From: Actinomycetospora endophytica
GTDB lineage: Bacteria > Actinomycetota > Actinomycetes > Mycobacteriales > Pseudonocardiaceae
NCBI RefSeq assembly: GCF_021026375.1
Contig: NZ_JAJNDB010000001.1
Span: forward strand, 1,488,001 to 1,552,000
Length of the DNA: 64,000 bases
Direction of reading: 5' to 3'
Of this stretch, positions 40,140 to 47,853 are shown piece after piece. The translations under genes were made by a program, and so were the position numbers. Each line of letters begins with the position of its first letter. The stretch's first letter is position 1. The notes under the pieces were generated by a model. It searched no databases, was not told where the DNA came from, and saw only the letters and a list, made by a program, of their open reading frames with translations.

Positions 40140-41959
40140 TCTCGGGTCCTCCCTCCGTCGGCGTGCTCGCCCGAGCGGGTCCTGTCTCGCGACGGCGGTG
40201 GCACCGGACCGGGCCGGTGGGCCCCGGGCCCGGACTGGCCGGCCGGTCCGGGCGGGTTCGGTCCGGCCTGGTTCGGGCCGGGCTGGTTGGGTCCGGCCGG
40301 GCCGTGGCCCGACGGCGCGAGCGGTCCGCCCCGGGGCGGGGTGGCGCCCGCGGCGGGCGACACGGCCCCGCCGTAAGGCGCTCCGGCCGCCTCGTGCGGG
40401 GTGGCCGGGGACCCCTGCGGCGGCGTCGCCGCCTCGCCCCGCGACACCATCTCGGTGTTGGCCTCGGCGAGCGGGGCCCGGTGTGCCGCGGGGGACTGGC
40501 CGGGCTCGGCCCGGGCCTTGTCCTTCTCGCTCGCGGGCTGGCGGGCCGCGTTGGACACCCGCAGCACCAGGGCGACGAGCGCGTAGTTCGCGACCAGCGA
40601 CGACCCGCCGTAGGACATGAACGGCGCGGCCTGGCCGGTGTTCGGGATGAGGTCGATGACGCCGCCGGCGACCACGAACACCTGGATCATGATGGTGAAG
40701 CCGAGGCCCGCGGCGAGCAGCTTGCCGAACGTGTCCCGCACGGCGAGCGCGGTGCGCAGCGCGCGGGTGGAGATCAGGCCGTAGAGCAGCAGCAGCGCCA
40801 TGAGCCCGACGAGCCCGAGCTCCTCGCCCATGGACGTGAAGATGAAGTCGGTGCTCGAGAGCGGCACCAGGTCCGGGCGCCCGGCCCCGAGGCCGGTGCC
40901 GAGCATGCCGCCGGTCGCGAGGCCGAAGAGGCCCTGCGCGACCTGGAAGCTGGTGTTGGCCGGGTCGCCCAGCGGGTTGAGCCAGACGTCGACGCGCAGC
41001 TGTACACGGGACACGAACGTCCACGCCGCGAACGCGCCCGCCCCGAAGATGACCAGGCCGATGAGCACCCACGACGAGCGCTCGGTGGCCACGTAGATCA
41101 TCGAGAGGACGATCCCGAAGAACATCAGCGAGGTGCCGAGGTCGGACTCGAACACCAGCACGCCCATGGCGACGACCCACGCGATGAGCAGCGGGGCGAG
41201 GTCGCGCGGGCGGGGGAAGGTCATCCCCAGGAAGTGCTTGCCCGCCGTCGTGAACAGCTCGCGCTTGGAGACCAGGAACGACGCGAAGAAGATCGTCAGC
41301 AGGATCTTGGCGAACTCACCGGGCTGGATGCCCGCGCCGCCGACCCGGATCCAGATCTTCGCGCCGTTCACCTCGGAGAACGTCGAGGGCAGGATCGCGG
41401 GCAGCCCGAGCAGGACCAGCCCGATGAAGCCGGCGGTGAACCCGTACCGGGCCAGCGCGCGGTGGTCGTTCACCCGCCACATGACGACCACGAAGATCAC
41501 CAGGCCGAGGGCCAGCCAGGCGAGCTGCTTCACCGCGTCGGGGTCCGGGGCCGGGTTGCCCAGGTTGATCGCGCGGACGGCCTTGGCCAGGTCGATCCGG
41601 TGGATCATCACGAGGCCGAGCCCGTTGAGCAGCGCGGCGCACGGCAGCATCACCGGGTCGGCGTAGGGCGCGAACTTCCGCACCGCGAGGTGCGCGGCCC
41701 CGAACAGCGCCAGGTACCCCAGCCCCAGGTACAGCAGGGTGAGGTTGAGCTCCTGGTTCTGGTTGGCCTCGACGAGCACCAGCGCGCCGGTCGTGATGAT
41801 CGCGGCGAAGGCGAGCAGCGCCAGCTCGATGCCGCGTCGGGTGGAGACGGCGGCGGCGACGATCGGGCGCAGGGCGGTGCGGTCCGCCGGCGCCTCGACG
41901 GCGGGACGGGCGCTGCCGCTCCGTCCGCTGCCGGGCGCGGCCTGGGCGGGGCGGGCCAT
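40136..41959 (-). CDS. rodA: SEDS glycosyltransferase RodA/FtsW
   Basis: A 607-residue polytopic SEDS protein that polymerises lipid II into glycan. GGAGIQPGEFAKILLTIFFA, FESDLGTSLMFFGIVLSMIYVA, STDFIFTSMGEELGLVG and DLIPNTGQAAPFMSYGGSSLVANY are the family's hallmark loops. There are about ten membrane helices. The C-terminal 130 residues are an unusually long cytoplasmic Pro/Gly/Ala tail with GPNQPGPNQAGPNPPG repeats. The ATG shares its A with the pstP stop (TAATG), and the end overlaps pbpA. It corresponds to M. tuberculosis rodA. Confidence 0.93.
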   Translation of the reverse strand: MARPAQAAPGSGRSGSARPAVEAPADRTALRPIVAAAVSTRRGIELALLAFAAIITTGALVLVEANQNQELNLTLLYLGLGYLALFGAAHLAVRKFAPYADPVMLPCAALLNGLGLVMIHRIDLAKAVRAINLGNPAPDPDAVKQLAWLALGLVIFVVVMWRVNDHRALARYGFTAGFIGLVLLGLPAILPSTFSEVNGAKIWIRVGGAGIQPGEFAKILLTIFFASFLVSKRELFTTAGKHFLGMTFPRPRDLAPLLIAWVVAMGVLVFESDLGTSLMFFGIVLSMIYVATERSSWVLIGLVIFGAGAFAAWTFVSRVQLRVDVWLNPLGDPANTSFQVAQGLFGLATGGMLGTGLGAGRPDLVPLSSTDFIFTSMGEELGLVGLMALLLLYGLISTRALRTALAVRDTFGKLLAAGLGFTIMIQVFVVAGGVIDLIPNTGQAAPFMSYGGSSLVANYALVALVLRVSNAARQPASEKDKARAEPGQSPAAHRAPLAEANTEMVSRGEAATPPQGSPATPHEAAGAPYGGAVSPAAGATPPRGGPLAPSGHGPAGPNQPGPNQAGPNPPGPAGQSGPGAHRPGPVPPPSRDRTRSGEHADGGRTRE

Positions 41960-43347
41960 TACTGCACCCGGCGGCAGTCGCGTCCCGGGACCTGCGGGGA
42001 CGTGGACACGGTCGGCGGCGCCGCGCTGGCGGCCGCGGGCGCCTGGGCTCCCGGCGCGGCGGCGGTGGTGGGAACGATCGGCTGCGTCCCCGGCACGGCG
42101 GGCGTTGGCGTGGTGGCTGCCGGCGGCTTGCACGCGGGCAGCAGCTCGTCGGTGCGCAGGCGCTCGACGGTGCGGTGCGCCGCGTCGAGGTCGGAGGTGG
42201 GCAGCGAGTCGCCCGTGACCGACATCCGGCCCACCTGGGTCAGGTCACCGACCTGCAGACCGGTCTGCTCCGCGACGTCCTGGAGCTGTACCCCGAGCAC
42301 GTCGCCGCGTACGCCCTGATAGATGACGACCTGTTCCCCCGAGACTCCGACGTAGTACTGCTGAGAGATCCAGAGGCGGGTGACGAGCAGCGCGAGCCCG
42401 GCCAGCACGATCACGCCGACGACGGCGAGCACCACCGCGAGGCGGGAGCGGCGCGGCCTGCTCCGGCCGCGGGCGGCGTCGCTGCGGGCGGGCAGCGGAT
42501 CCGGGCGCGGCGTCGGCTCCGAGCGCGTGAGGGTCGCGGCCGACGCTCGCGCCGCGGCGGAGTCGCCCGGCGGCGGGTCCGCGCGGCCGTCGCCCGCGGC
42601 GCCGCCGTAGATCGGCTGGTCCTCGCCGTAGTCCACGTCGACGACGTCGGCGACGATGCAGGTGACGTTGTCCGGCCCGCCGCCCTTGAGCGCGAGCTCG
42701 ATGAGCCGGTCCGCGCAGGTCTGCGGATCCGGGATGGTCAGCGCCTCCGCGATGGTCTCCGCGCTCACGACGCCGGAGAGACCGTCCGAGCAGAGCAGGT
42801 AGCGGTCGCCGGAGCGGGCCTCGCGCACCGTCAGCGAGGGCTCCACGTCGTGACCGGTGAGGGCGCGCAGCAGCAGGGAGCGCTGCGGGTGGCTCGCGGC
42901 CTCGTCCTCGGTGATCCGGCCCTCGTCGATGAGGGACTGGACGAAGGTGTCGTCGCGCGTGATCTGGGTGAGGACGCCGTCGCGGAAGAGATAGGCGCGG
43001 GAGTCGCCCACGTGGACCATGCCGAGCCGGCTGCCGGCGAACAGGACGGCGGTGAGCGTGGTGCCCATCCCGTCGAGGTCGGGCTCCTCGTTCACCAGCT
43101 CGGTGATGGCGTCGTTGCCCTGGGCGGTCGCCTCGGCGAGCTCGCCGAGCAGGTCGTCGCCCGGCTCGTCGTCGTCGAGCGGCACGAGCGCGGCGATGAC
43201 CAGCTTGGAGGCCACCTCACCCGCCGCGTGGCCACCCATGCCGTCCGCGAGCGCGAGGAGTCGAGGGCCCGCGTAGACCGAGTCCTGGTTGTTCTGCCGG
43301 ACCAGGCCCCGGTCGCTGCGGGCGGAGTAGCGCAGCACCAGGGTCAC
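41959..43347 (-). CDS. pstP: PP2C-type Ser/Thr phosphatase PstP
   Basis: A 462-residue membrane-anchored phosphatase that reverses PknA/PknB phosphorylation. The PP2C domain (about 1-240) shows DSVYAGPRLLALADGMGGHAAGE in part (DGMGGH), VGDSRAYLFRDG, LCSDGLSGVV and GGPDNVTCIV, the metal-binding aspartates. After a Pro/Arg-rich linker is one helix (LAVVLAVVGVIVLAGLALLVTRLW) and an extracellular domain with a Thr/Ala/Pro-rich tail. GTG 43347 directly begins LVLRYSARSDRGLVRQNNQD; GTG 43362 would add five residues. A 39-codon frame immediately upstream ends in the start codon. Confidence 0.93.
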   Translation of the reverse strand: MTLVLRYSARSDRGLVRQNNQDSVYAGPRLLALADGMGGHAAGEVASKLVIAALVPLDDDEPGDDLLGELAEATAQGNDAITELVNEEPDLDGMGTTLTAVLFAGSRLGMVHVGDSRAYLFRDGVLTQITRDDTFVQSLIDEGRITEDEAASHPQRSLLLRALTGHDVEPSLTVREARSGDRYLLCSDGLSGVVSAETIAEALTIPDPQTCADRLIELALKGGGPDNVTCIVADVVDVDYGEDQPIYGGAAGDGRADPPPGDSAAARASAATLTRSEPTPRPDPLPARSDAARGRSRPRRSRLAVVLAVVGVIVLAGLALLVTRLWISQQYYVGVSGEQVVIYQGVRGDVLGVQLQDVAEQTGLQVGDLTQVGRMSVTGDSLPTSDLDAAHRTVERLRTDELLPACKPPAATTPTPAVPGTQPIVPTTAAAPGAQAPAAASAAPPTVSTSPQVPGRDCRRVQ

Positions 43348-43463
43348 GGGACGATCCTGCACTCACGGGCACGGACGACCTGCACCCGGGTCGGTGCGGC
43401 GGGCGCGTCCCTGGGCACGGCGGCGTGCGGGCCACGGTGCCCGCGTGCGGTGTCAGCCATCAT
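43344..43463 (-). CDS. candidate 39-residue small protein between fhaB and pstP
   Basis: On the minus strand ATG 43463 (overlapping the fhaB stop as ATGA) opens 39 codons ending in TGA at 43346-43344, which overlaps pstP's GTG (GTGA). It begins MMADTARGHRGPHAAV and ends RECRIVP; it is basic, with no membrane segment and no family I recognise. The exact filling of the gap with 4-base overlaps on both sides argues that ribosomes pass through it and couple fhaB to pstP. It may instead be a relay of no protein-level function, or a degraded N-terminus of pstP. Confidence 0.45.
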   Translation of the reverse strand: MMADTARGHRGPHAAVPRDAPAAPTRVQVVRARECRIVP

Positions 43464-43939
43464 GTGCGGAGCTCGATCACGGTCTTGCCGATACGGATCG
43501 GCGTGCCCGGGGGCACCTTGGTGGGACCGGTCACCTTGGCGCGGTCGAGATAGGTGCCGTTGGTGGACCCGAGGTCCTCGACGTACCAGTCGTCACCGGA
43601 CTGGGAGATGCGCGCGTGCCGGGTGGACGCGTAGTCGTCGTCGAGCACCAGCGTCGAGTCGTCGGCCCGGCCGAGCATGATCGGCCGGCCGTCGAGCGCG
43701 ATGCGGGTGCCCGCCAGTGCGCCCGCGGTCACGATCAGCGCCTTCGGCCCGCTCGACCGACCCCCGCCGCGGCCCGGTTTCGACGTCCCCCCACCTCGGG
43801 AGGGTCGCCGGCCGGGCGCGGCCCGCAGTCCGGACGCCGCGTACAGGTCCGAGCGCACGACCCGTAGCGCGGCGAAGACGAACAGCCAGAGCAGCGCCAG
43901 GAACGCCGCTCGGGTGAGCTGGAGGACGAGTTCGGGCAC
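43460..43939 (-). CDS. fhaB: FHA-domain protein FhaB (FipA)
   Basis: A 159-residue protein with an N-terminal membrane helix (LVLQLTRAAFLALLWLFVFAAL), a Gly/Arg/Ser linker and a C-terminal FHA domain: [40 protein letters not shown] and IRIGKTVIEL. FHA domains bind phosphothreonine; FhaB is a PknA/PknB substrate that links FtsZ/FtsQ and RodA-PbpA at the septum. ATG-proximal start is usual. The stop overlaps the small frame before pstP by ATGA. Confidence 0.92.
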   Translation of the reverse strand: MPELVLQLTRAAFLALLWLFVFAALRVVRSDLYAASGLRAAPGRRPSRGGGTSKPGRGGGRSSGPKALIVTAGALAGTRIALDGRPIMLGRADDSTLVLDDDYASTRHARISQSGDDWYVEDLGSTNGTYLDRAKVTGPTKVPPGTPIRIGKTVIELRT

Positions 43940-43951
43940 GGGGAGAGCGCG

Positions 43952-45202
43952 TCAGCCCTGGGCGCGGAACAGCAGCGCCGAGTGTCCGACCCGGATGGTG
44001 TCGCCGTCGGCGAGCTGCCAGGTCTGCACCGGGGTGCCGTTGACCGTCGTCCCGTTCGTGGACCCGAGGTCGGACAGGGTGGCCTGCTGGCCGTCCCAGC
44101 TGATCTCGAGGTGCCGGCGGGAGACCCCGGTGTCGGCGAGGCGGAACTGCGCGTCCTGACCGCGGCCGATGACGTTGGCGCCCGCGACGAGCTGGTACGA
44201 GCGGTTCGACCCGTCGTCGAGGGTCAGGCTCGCGGTCATCTGGCGGGTCTGGACGCCGCCGTACCCGGGCTGCTGGCCGTACTGGTCGTAGCCCGGCTGC
44301 TGGCCGTAGGGGTCGTAGCCGCCCTGGCCGTACTGGCCGCCGTACTGGTCGTAGCCCTGCGGCTGGCCGTAGCCGGGCTGCGCGTAGCCCTGCTGGCCGT
44401 AGGGGTCGTAGCCCTGCGGCGGCTGGCCGTAGCCCGGCTGCTGCCCGTAGGGGTCGTAGCCCTGCGGCTGCCCATAGCCCTGCTGCTGGCCGTACGGGTC
44501 CTGCTGGCCGTAGGGGTCGTAGCCCTGCTGCGGGTAGCCCTGCTGCTGGCCGTACGGGTCCTGCCCGTAGCCCTGCTGCGGGTAACCCTGCTGCGGGTAG
44601 CCCTGCTGGCCGTAGGGGTCCTGCCCGTAGCCCTGCTGCGGGTAACCCTGCTGCGGGTAGCCCTGCTGGCCGTAGGGGTCGTACCCCTGCTGCGGGTGTC
44701 CCTGCTGCTGGCCGTACGGGTCCGGCTGGCCGTACCCCCGCTGGTCGTGCTCGTCCGGGTAGCGACCGGGTGCCTGGCTCATGGGTTGCTCTCCTGCGGT
44801 TCGGGGGCTCGCGGTCCGCTGCCGCGACGCGTCGGGGTCAACGGACGACTTGGTGCGGAACTGTCCCGTGTGCAGCGCGTCGGAACGCTCCAGAGAGACT
44901 ACGACCTCACCGTATGTCTCCCACCCGCCCTCTGTGAGGTGCTCTTCCACGCAGTCGATCAGCGAGTGGGTGATGGTCTCTTCGTCCCCCGCCATCCGCG
45001 CGTGGTCGGCGGGGCTGAGCGCCACCGTGTAGTGGTTGGGCGCGAGCTCACGCCCACCTGCCAAGACTCGCACGCCGTCCTCCGCCTCACGACGGAGGGC
45101 TTGTGCGATCTCCTGGGGAACGACCTTGCCGCCGAAGACCCGCGCGAAGCTGTCACCCACGAAGCCTTCGAGCGCACGCTCGAAGCGCTGTGCGCGCCCC
45201 AC
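43952..45202 (-). CDS. fhaA: FHA-domain protein FhaA with DUF3662 domain
   Basis: A 416-residue protein. Residues 1-120 are the DUF3662 domain ([51 protein letters not shown]). About 160 residues of Gln/Gly/Tyr/Pro repeats follow, then an FHA domain ([38 protein letters not shown]). FhaA binds phosphorylated PknB and the pseudokinase MviN to control peptidoglycan synthesis. GTG 45202 has GGAGGG eight bases upstream and matches the family start. It is the first gene of the operon that runs to pknB. Confidence 0.92.
   Translation of the reverse strand: MGRAQRFERALEGFVGDSFARVFGGKVVPQEIAQALRREAEDGVRVLAGGRELAPNHYTVALSPADHARMAGDEETITHSLIDCVEEHLTEGGWETYGEVVVSLERSDALHTGQFRTKSSVDPDASRQRTASPRTAGEQPMSQAPGRYPDEHDQRGYGQPDPYGQQQGHPQQGYDPYGQQGYPQQGYPQQGYGQDPYGQQGYPQQGYPQQGYGQDPYGQQQGYPQQGYDPYGQQDPYGQQQGYGQPQGYDPYGQQPGYGQPPQGYDPYGQQGYAQPGYGQPQGYDQYGGQYGQGGYDPYGQQPGYDQYGQQPGYGGVQTRQMTASLTLDDGSNRSYQLVAGANVIGRGQDAQFRLADTGVSRRHLEISWDGQQATLSDLGSTNGTTVNGTPVQTWQLADGDTIRVGHSALLFRAQG
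44259..44745 (-). repeat. tandem repeat in fhaA linker
   Basis: Coding repeat of [11 protein letters not shown] type units. It contains one recent 60-bp duplication: 44556-44620 and 44616-44680 are identical over 65 bases at a 60-base offset, giving two copies of a 20-residue block. Confidence 0.8.
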
Positions 45203-45278
45203 CCGCGATCCCTCCTCACGACGTCCGCCGTCCGACAACACCCCGTTCGGAGTGTCGCCACTTCCGACGGGCTCATCG

Positions 45279-45284
45279 ATGGTA
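45279..45284 (-). promoter_or_regulatory. possible -10 for the fhaA-pknB operon
   Basis: TACCAT on the minus strand, about 77 bases before GTG 45202, would give a leader of roughly 70 bases. No clear -35 was seen. Confidence 0.35.
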
Positions 45285-45340
45285 TCGGTCCGTGCCTCAG
45301 CCGCGTTGACCTCCTTCGTGGTGGGCCCCGGAGGGCGTGC

Positions 45341-45346
45341 TACGGT
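45341..45346 (+). promoter_or_regulatory. -10 element for tRNA-Leu
   Basis: TACGGT lies 42 bases upstream of the mature tRNA 5' end; transcription would begin near 45353 and need RNase P processing. Confidence 0.4.
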
Positions 45347-45388
45347 CGTCGCCGTCGATCACCGCGAGAGCGGATCGGCATCCACTCG

Positions 45389-45471
45389 GGGCGAGTGGCG
45401 GAATGGCAGACGCGCACGGTTCAGGTCCGTGTATCCGAAAGGATGTGGGGGTTCAACTCCCCCCTCGCCCA
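45389..45471 (+). tRNA. leuT: tRNA-Leu (CAG)
   Basis: An 83-base class II tRNA. Acceptor stem GGGCGAG (45389-45395) pairs with CTCGCCC (45464-45470), A is the discriminator, the anticodon stem-loop CGGTTCAGGTCCG gives CAG, there is a long variable arm and the T arm is GGGGGTTCAACTCCCCC. The 3' CCA is not encoded. Its place after fhaA matches leuT in M. tuberculosis. Confidence 0.95.
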
Positions 45472-45503
45472 CACTTCTCCTTCCACGCAGGCAGGCTGTG
45501 GCC

Positions 45504-46541
45504 ATGGAGCCCGCCCACAAGGTCTGCGATCTCACCGGCCCCGGTCTCACCGACCGTTTCGGCGTCGGCGGAACCGATCTCGGCGCCACCGTCAAGGCGC
45601 CGGACGGTCCCCTCCTGTCGGTGTTCGGTGACACCTTCGAGAACGCAGGGGTCGGCGGACCCGGATGGCGGTCCCCGATCGTCCTTTTTGCCGACCCCGG
45701 CTCGCGTCGTCAGGGGCTGCAGTGGACCGGCTCGGCCGGCCCGGGCGACTACGCCTACCAGGTCGTCGACTACACGCATCACGGCTACCGGCGGGTCGGG
45801 CGCAGCATCTTCGCGTGGCGCCAGATCACCACGGTGCTCCCGACCGACATGATCACGGTCGGGAGCGACGTGTTCCTGCACGTCATGGCCTGTCACGGCC
45901 TGGGCAACCCGCGCGCGACCGAGCTGCACCTCTCGCGCGACGGCGGGCGCACCTGGGATCCGGCGGGCTGCCGCTGGCCCGGGAACCACCTCGGCGGCAT
46001 GCACCAGATGCTCACGTGGGAGATCGACGCCGCCGGCGAGTGGGTGTACGCCCTGACGACGGGGTTCCAGCGCGACCGGGGCCTGCTCCTGCAGCGCGTC
46101 CGCGCCGACCGTCTCGCCGACCCGGCCGCCTGGGAGGGGTGGGGCTGGGACGGCTCGACGTGGGACTGGGGGCGGACCCCGACCGAGGTCCTCCCGGGCG
46201 CGTTCGGCGAGATGTCGCTGCGACGGGTCCCGGACGCCTCCGGGCGCGAGTGGTGGCTGCTGGTCGTCTTCGACGCCGGGAACTACCGCATCGACGCCTA
46301 CCTGCTCGACCACCCGACGGCGAACCTCCACACCGCGCCGCGGACGACGCTGGTGCACGGCTGCGGATGGAACGAGGAGGACCACGGCGCCGGGCGTGTC
46401 GCGCAGCTCTACGGCGGCTACGCCGTCCCTGGCTCGACGCTGTCCGACCTCGACGTCGTCGTCAGCCAGTGGAACACCGCGACCAACTGGCCGTACAAGG
46501 CGATGCAGTTCCACGCCGACGTCTCGGCGCTGGTGGGCTGA
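45504..46541 (+). CDS. DUF4185 protein
   Basis: A 345-residue beta-rich protein with a DUF4185 (five-bladed propeller-like) pattern: LLSVFGDTFENAGVGGPGWRSPIVLFA, DMITVGSDVFLHVMACHGLGNPRATELHLSRDGGRTWDPAG (only landmarks given), YALTTGFQRDRGLLLQRV and YGGYAVPGSTLSDLDVVVSQW. Such proteins are usually secreted glycosidase-like enzymes, but no signal peptide is visible here, and the start (ATG 45504, or GTG 45498) lies only 33 bases after the tRNA. Mycobacterial homologues are of unknown function. It ends convergent with the RmlB-like gene. Confidence 0.75.
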   Translation: MEPAHKVCDLTGPGLTDRFGVGGTDLGATVKAPDGPLLSVFGDTFENAGVGGPGWRSPIVLFADPGSRRQGLQWTGSAGPGDYAYQVVDYTHHGYRRVGRSIFAWRQITTVLPTDMITVGSDVFLHVMACHGLGNPRATELHLSRDGGRTWDPAGCRWPGNHLGGMHQMLTWEIDAAGEWVYALTTGFQRDRGLLLQRVRADRLADPAAWEGWGWDGSTWDWGRTPTEVLPGAFGEMSLRRVPDASGREWWLLVVFDAGNYRIDAYLLDHPTANLHTAPRTTLVHGCGWNEEDHGAGRVAQLYGGYAVPGSTLSDLDVVVSQWNTATNWPYKAMQFHADVSALVG

Positions 46542-46592
46542 TCCCCGGCCGGCGGCGCCCGCCCCGGCCCCCGCCCCCGGTGATCAGGAGCA

Positions 46593-46617
46593 CTGGGCGC
46601 AGCTCGACGGCGCCCGG
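46593..46617. terminator. weak terminator hairpin
   Basis: CTGGGCGC and GCGCCCGG (46593-46600, 46610-46617) can form an 8-bp stem with one wobble between the convergent DUF4185 and RmlB-like genes. An outer TGATCA pair (46581-46586, near 46636-46641) may extend it. Confidence 0.35.
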
Positions 46618-46658
46618 AACCTGCCGGTTGTGCTGTTGATCAAGGGCAGGGAGTCCCG

Positions 46659-47690
46659 TTACGCGCGCCCGGTCCAGTCGGCGCCGGCGCCCTCGATGAC
46701 GGGGGAGCGGCCGAGCAGGGGCCGCCACCAGGCCTCGTTGGCGCGGTACCAGGCGACGGTGTCGGCGATGCCGTCGGTCCAGGAGACCGCGGGCGCCCAG
46801 CCGAGCTCGGTGCGCAGCTTCGTCGAGTTCAACAGGTAGCGCCGGTCGTGGCTGGGTCGGTCCGGGACGATCGTCTTGAGTTCCGGGCCGAGCTCGAGGG
46901 CGCCGAGCACGGTGTCGGCGATGCCCTCGATGTCGACCTCGACCCCGGACCCGACGTTGTAGGTCTCGCCGGCGCGGCCGTGGTGGATCACCCGGTCGAT
47001 CGCCGAGGCGTGGTCGGAGACGTGCAGCCACTCGCGGCGGTTCTTGGTCGAGGCGTAGAGCGGCAGCGGCTCGCCGGCCAGCGCGCGGGTGGTGAACAGC
47101 GGGATGACCTTCTCGGGGAACTGGAAGGGCCCGTAGTTGTTCGAGCAGTTGGTGATGGTGACCGGGATGTCGTAGGTCAGCCCGTAGGAGCGGACCACGT
47201 GGTCGCCGCCGGCCTTGGCCGCGTTGTACGGGGTGCGCGGCAGGTAGGGCGAGTCCTCGGTGAACGCCTCGTCCGCGTCGAGGGAGAGGTCGCCGTAGAC
47301 CTCGCAGGTCGAGATGTGGTGGAACCGCGAGACCCCGACCCGGCGGACGGCCTCGAGCAGCGCCTGGGTGCCCATGACGTTGGTCGCGAAGAACTCGCCG
47401 GGGCGCAGGATGGCCAGCGAGTTGTGGGACTCGGCGGCGAAGTTCACGACCACGTCCACCGAGTGCGCGCGCAGCAGGTGCGCGATCAGGTCGGTGTTGG
47501 CGATCGAGCCGTGGACGAACTCGACGCCGTCGAGCAGCTCGCCGTCGGGTCCGTTCAGCGACTCCCGGACCCCGGCGTAGGTCAGCGCGTCCAGCGCGAT
47601 CACCCGGTCGCCGGGGTGGACCTGGCGCCAGTAGCGCACGAAGTTCGACCCGATGAAACCGGCTGCACCGGTGACGAGAACGGTGGACAC
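46659..47690 (-). CDS. RmlB-like NAD-dependent sugar epimerase/dehydratase
   Basis: A 343-residue extended SDR. VLVTGAAGFIGSNFVRYW binds NAD, the catalytic pair is YNAAK in PRTPYNAAKAGGDHVVRSYG, and ITNCSNNYGPFQFPEKVIPLF and RREWLHVSDHASAI follow dTDP-glucose 4,6-dehydratase closely. The dehydratase TDE motif is changed, however: STCEVYGD has Cys in place of the catalytic Asp. It may therefore be an epimerase or a different dehydratase. GTG 47690 follows a strong GGAGAG. It is divergent from serS; TAGGTT on the minus strand near 47737-47742 could be its -10. No other rml genes are in the window. Confidence 0.75.
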   Translation of the reverse strand: MSTVLVTGAAGFIGSNFVRYWRQVHPGDRVIALDALTYAGVRESLNGPDGELLDGVEFVHGSIANTDLIAHLLRAHSVDVVVNFAAESHNSLAILRPGEFFATNVMGTQALLEAVRRVGVSRFHHISTCEVYGDLSLDADEAFTEDSPYLPRTPYNAAKAGGDHVVRSYGLTYDIPVTITNCSNNYGPFQFPEKVIPLFTTRALAGEPLPLYASTKNRREWLHVSDHASAIDRVIHHGRAGETYNVGSGVEVDIEGIADTVLGALELGPELKTIVPDRPSHDRRYLLNSTKLRTELGWAPAVSWTDGIADTVAWYRANEAWWRPLLGRSPVIEGAGADWTGRA

Positions 47691-47853
47691 TCGGCTCTCC
47701 TGGGGACTACGGACATCAGTGACTGACCCCGGCGAACCTAACCGACCGCGCCGCGTGGTCCGACGCACCGGTGCGGCACCCTGGTGACATCCCCGGTCCC
47801 CCGGCCTCCGAGGCGGCCGGGACCACCCTCGGACGAGACCCCCAGAGGACGGC

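Noticed and set aside
44259-44745. Regular repeat as a CRISPR array
   Set aside because: The repeat is in frame within fhaA and codes for a Gln/Gly/Tyr-rich linker; there are no unique spacers or cas genes.
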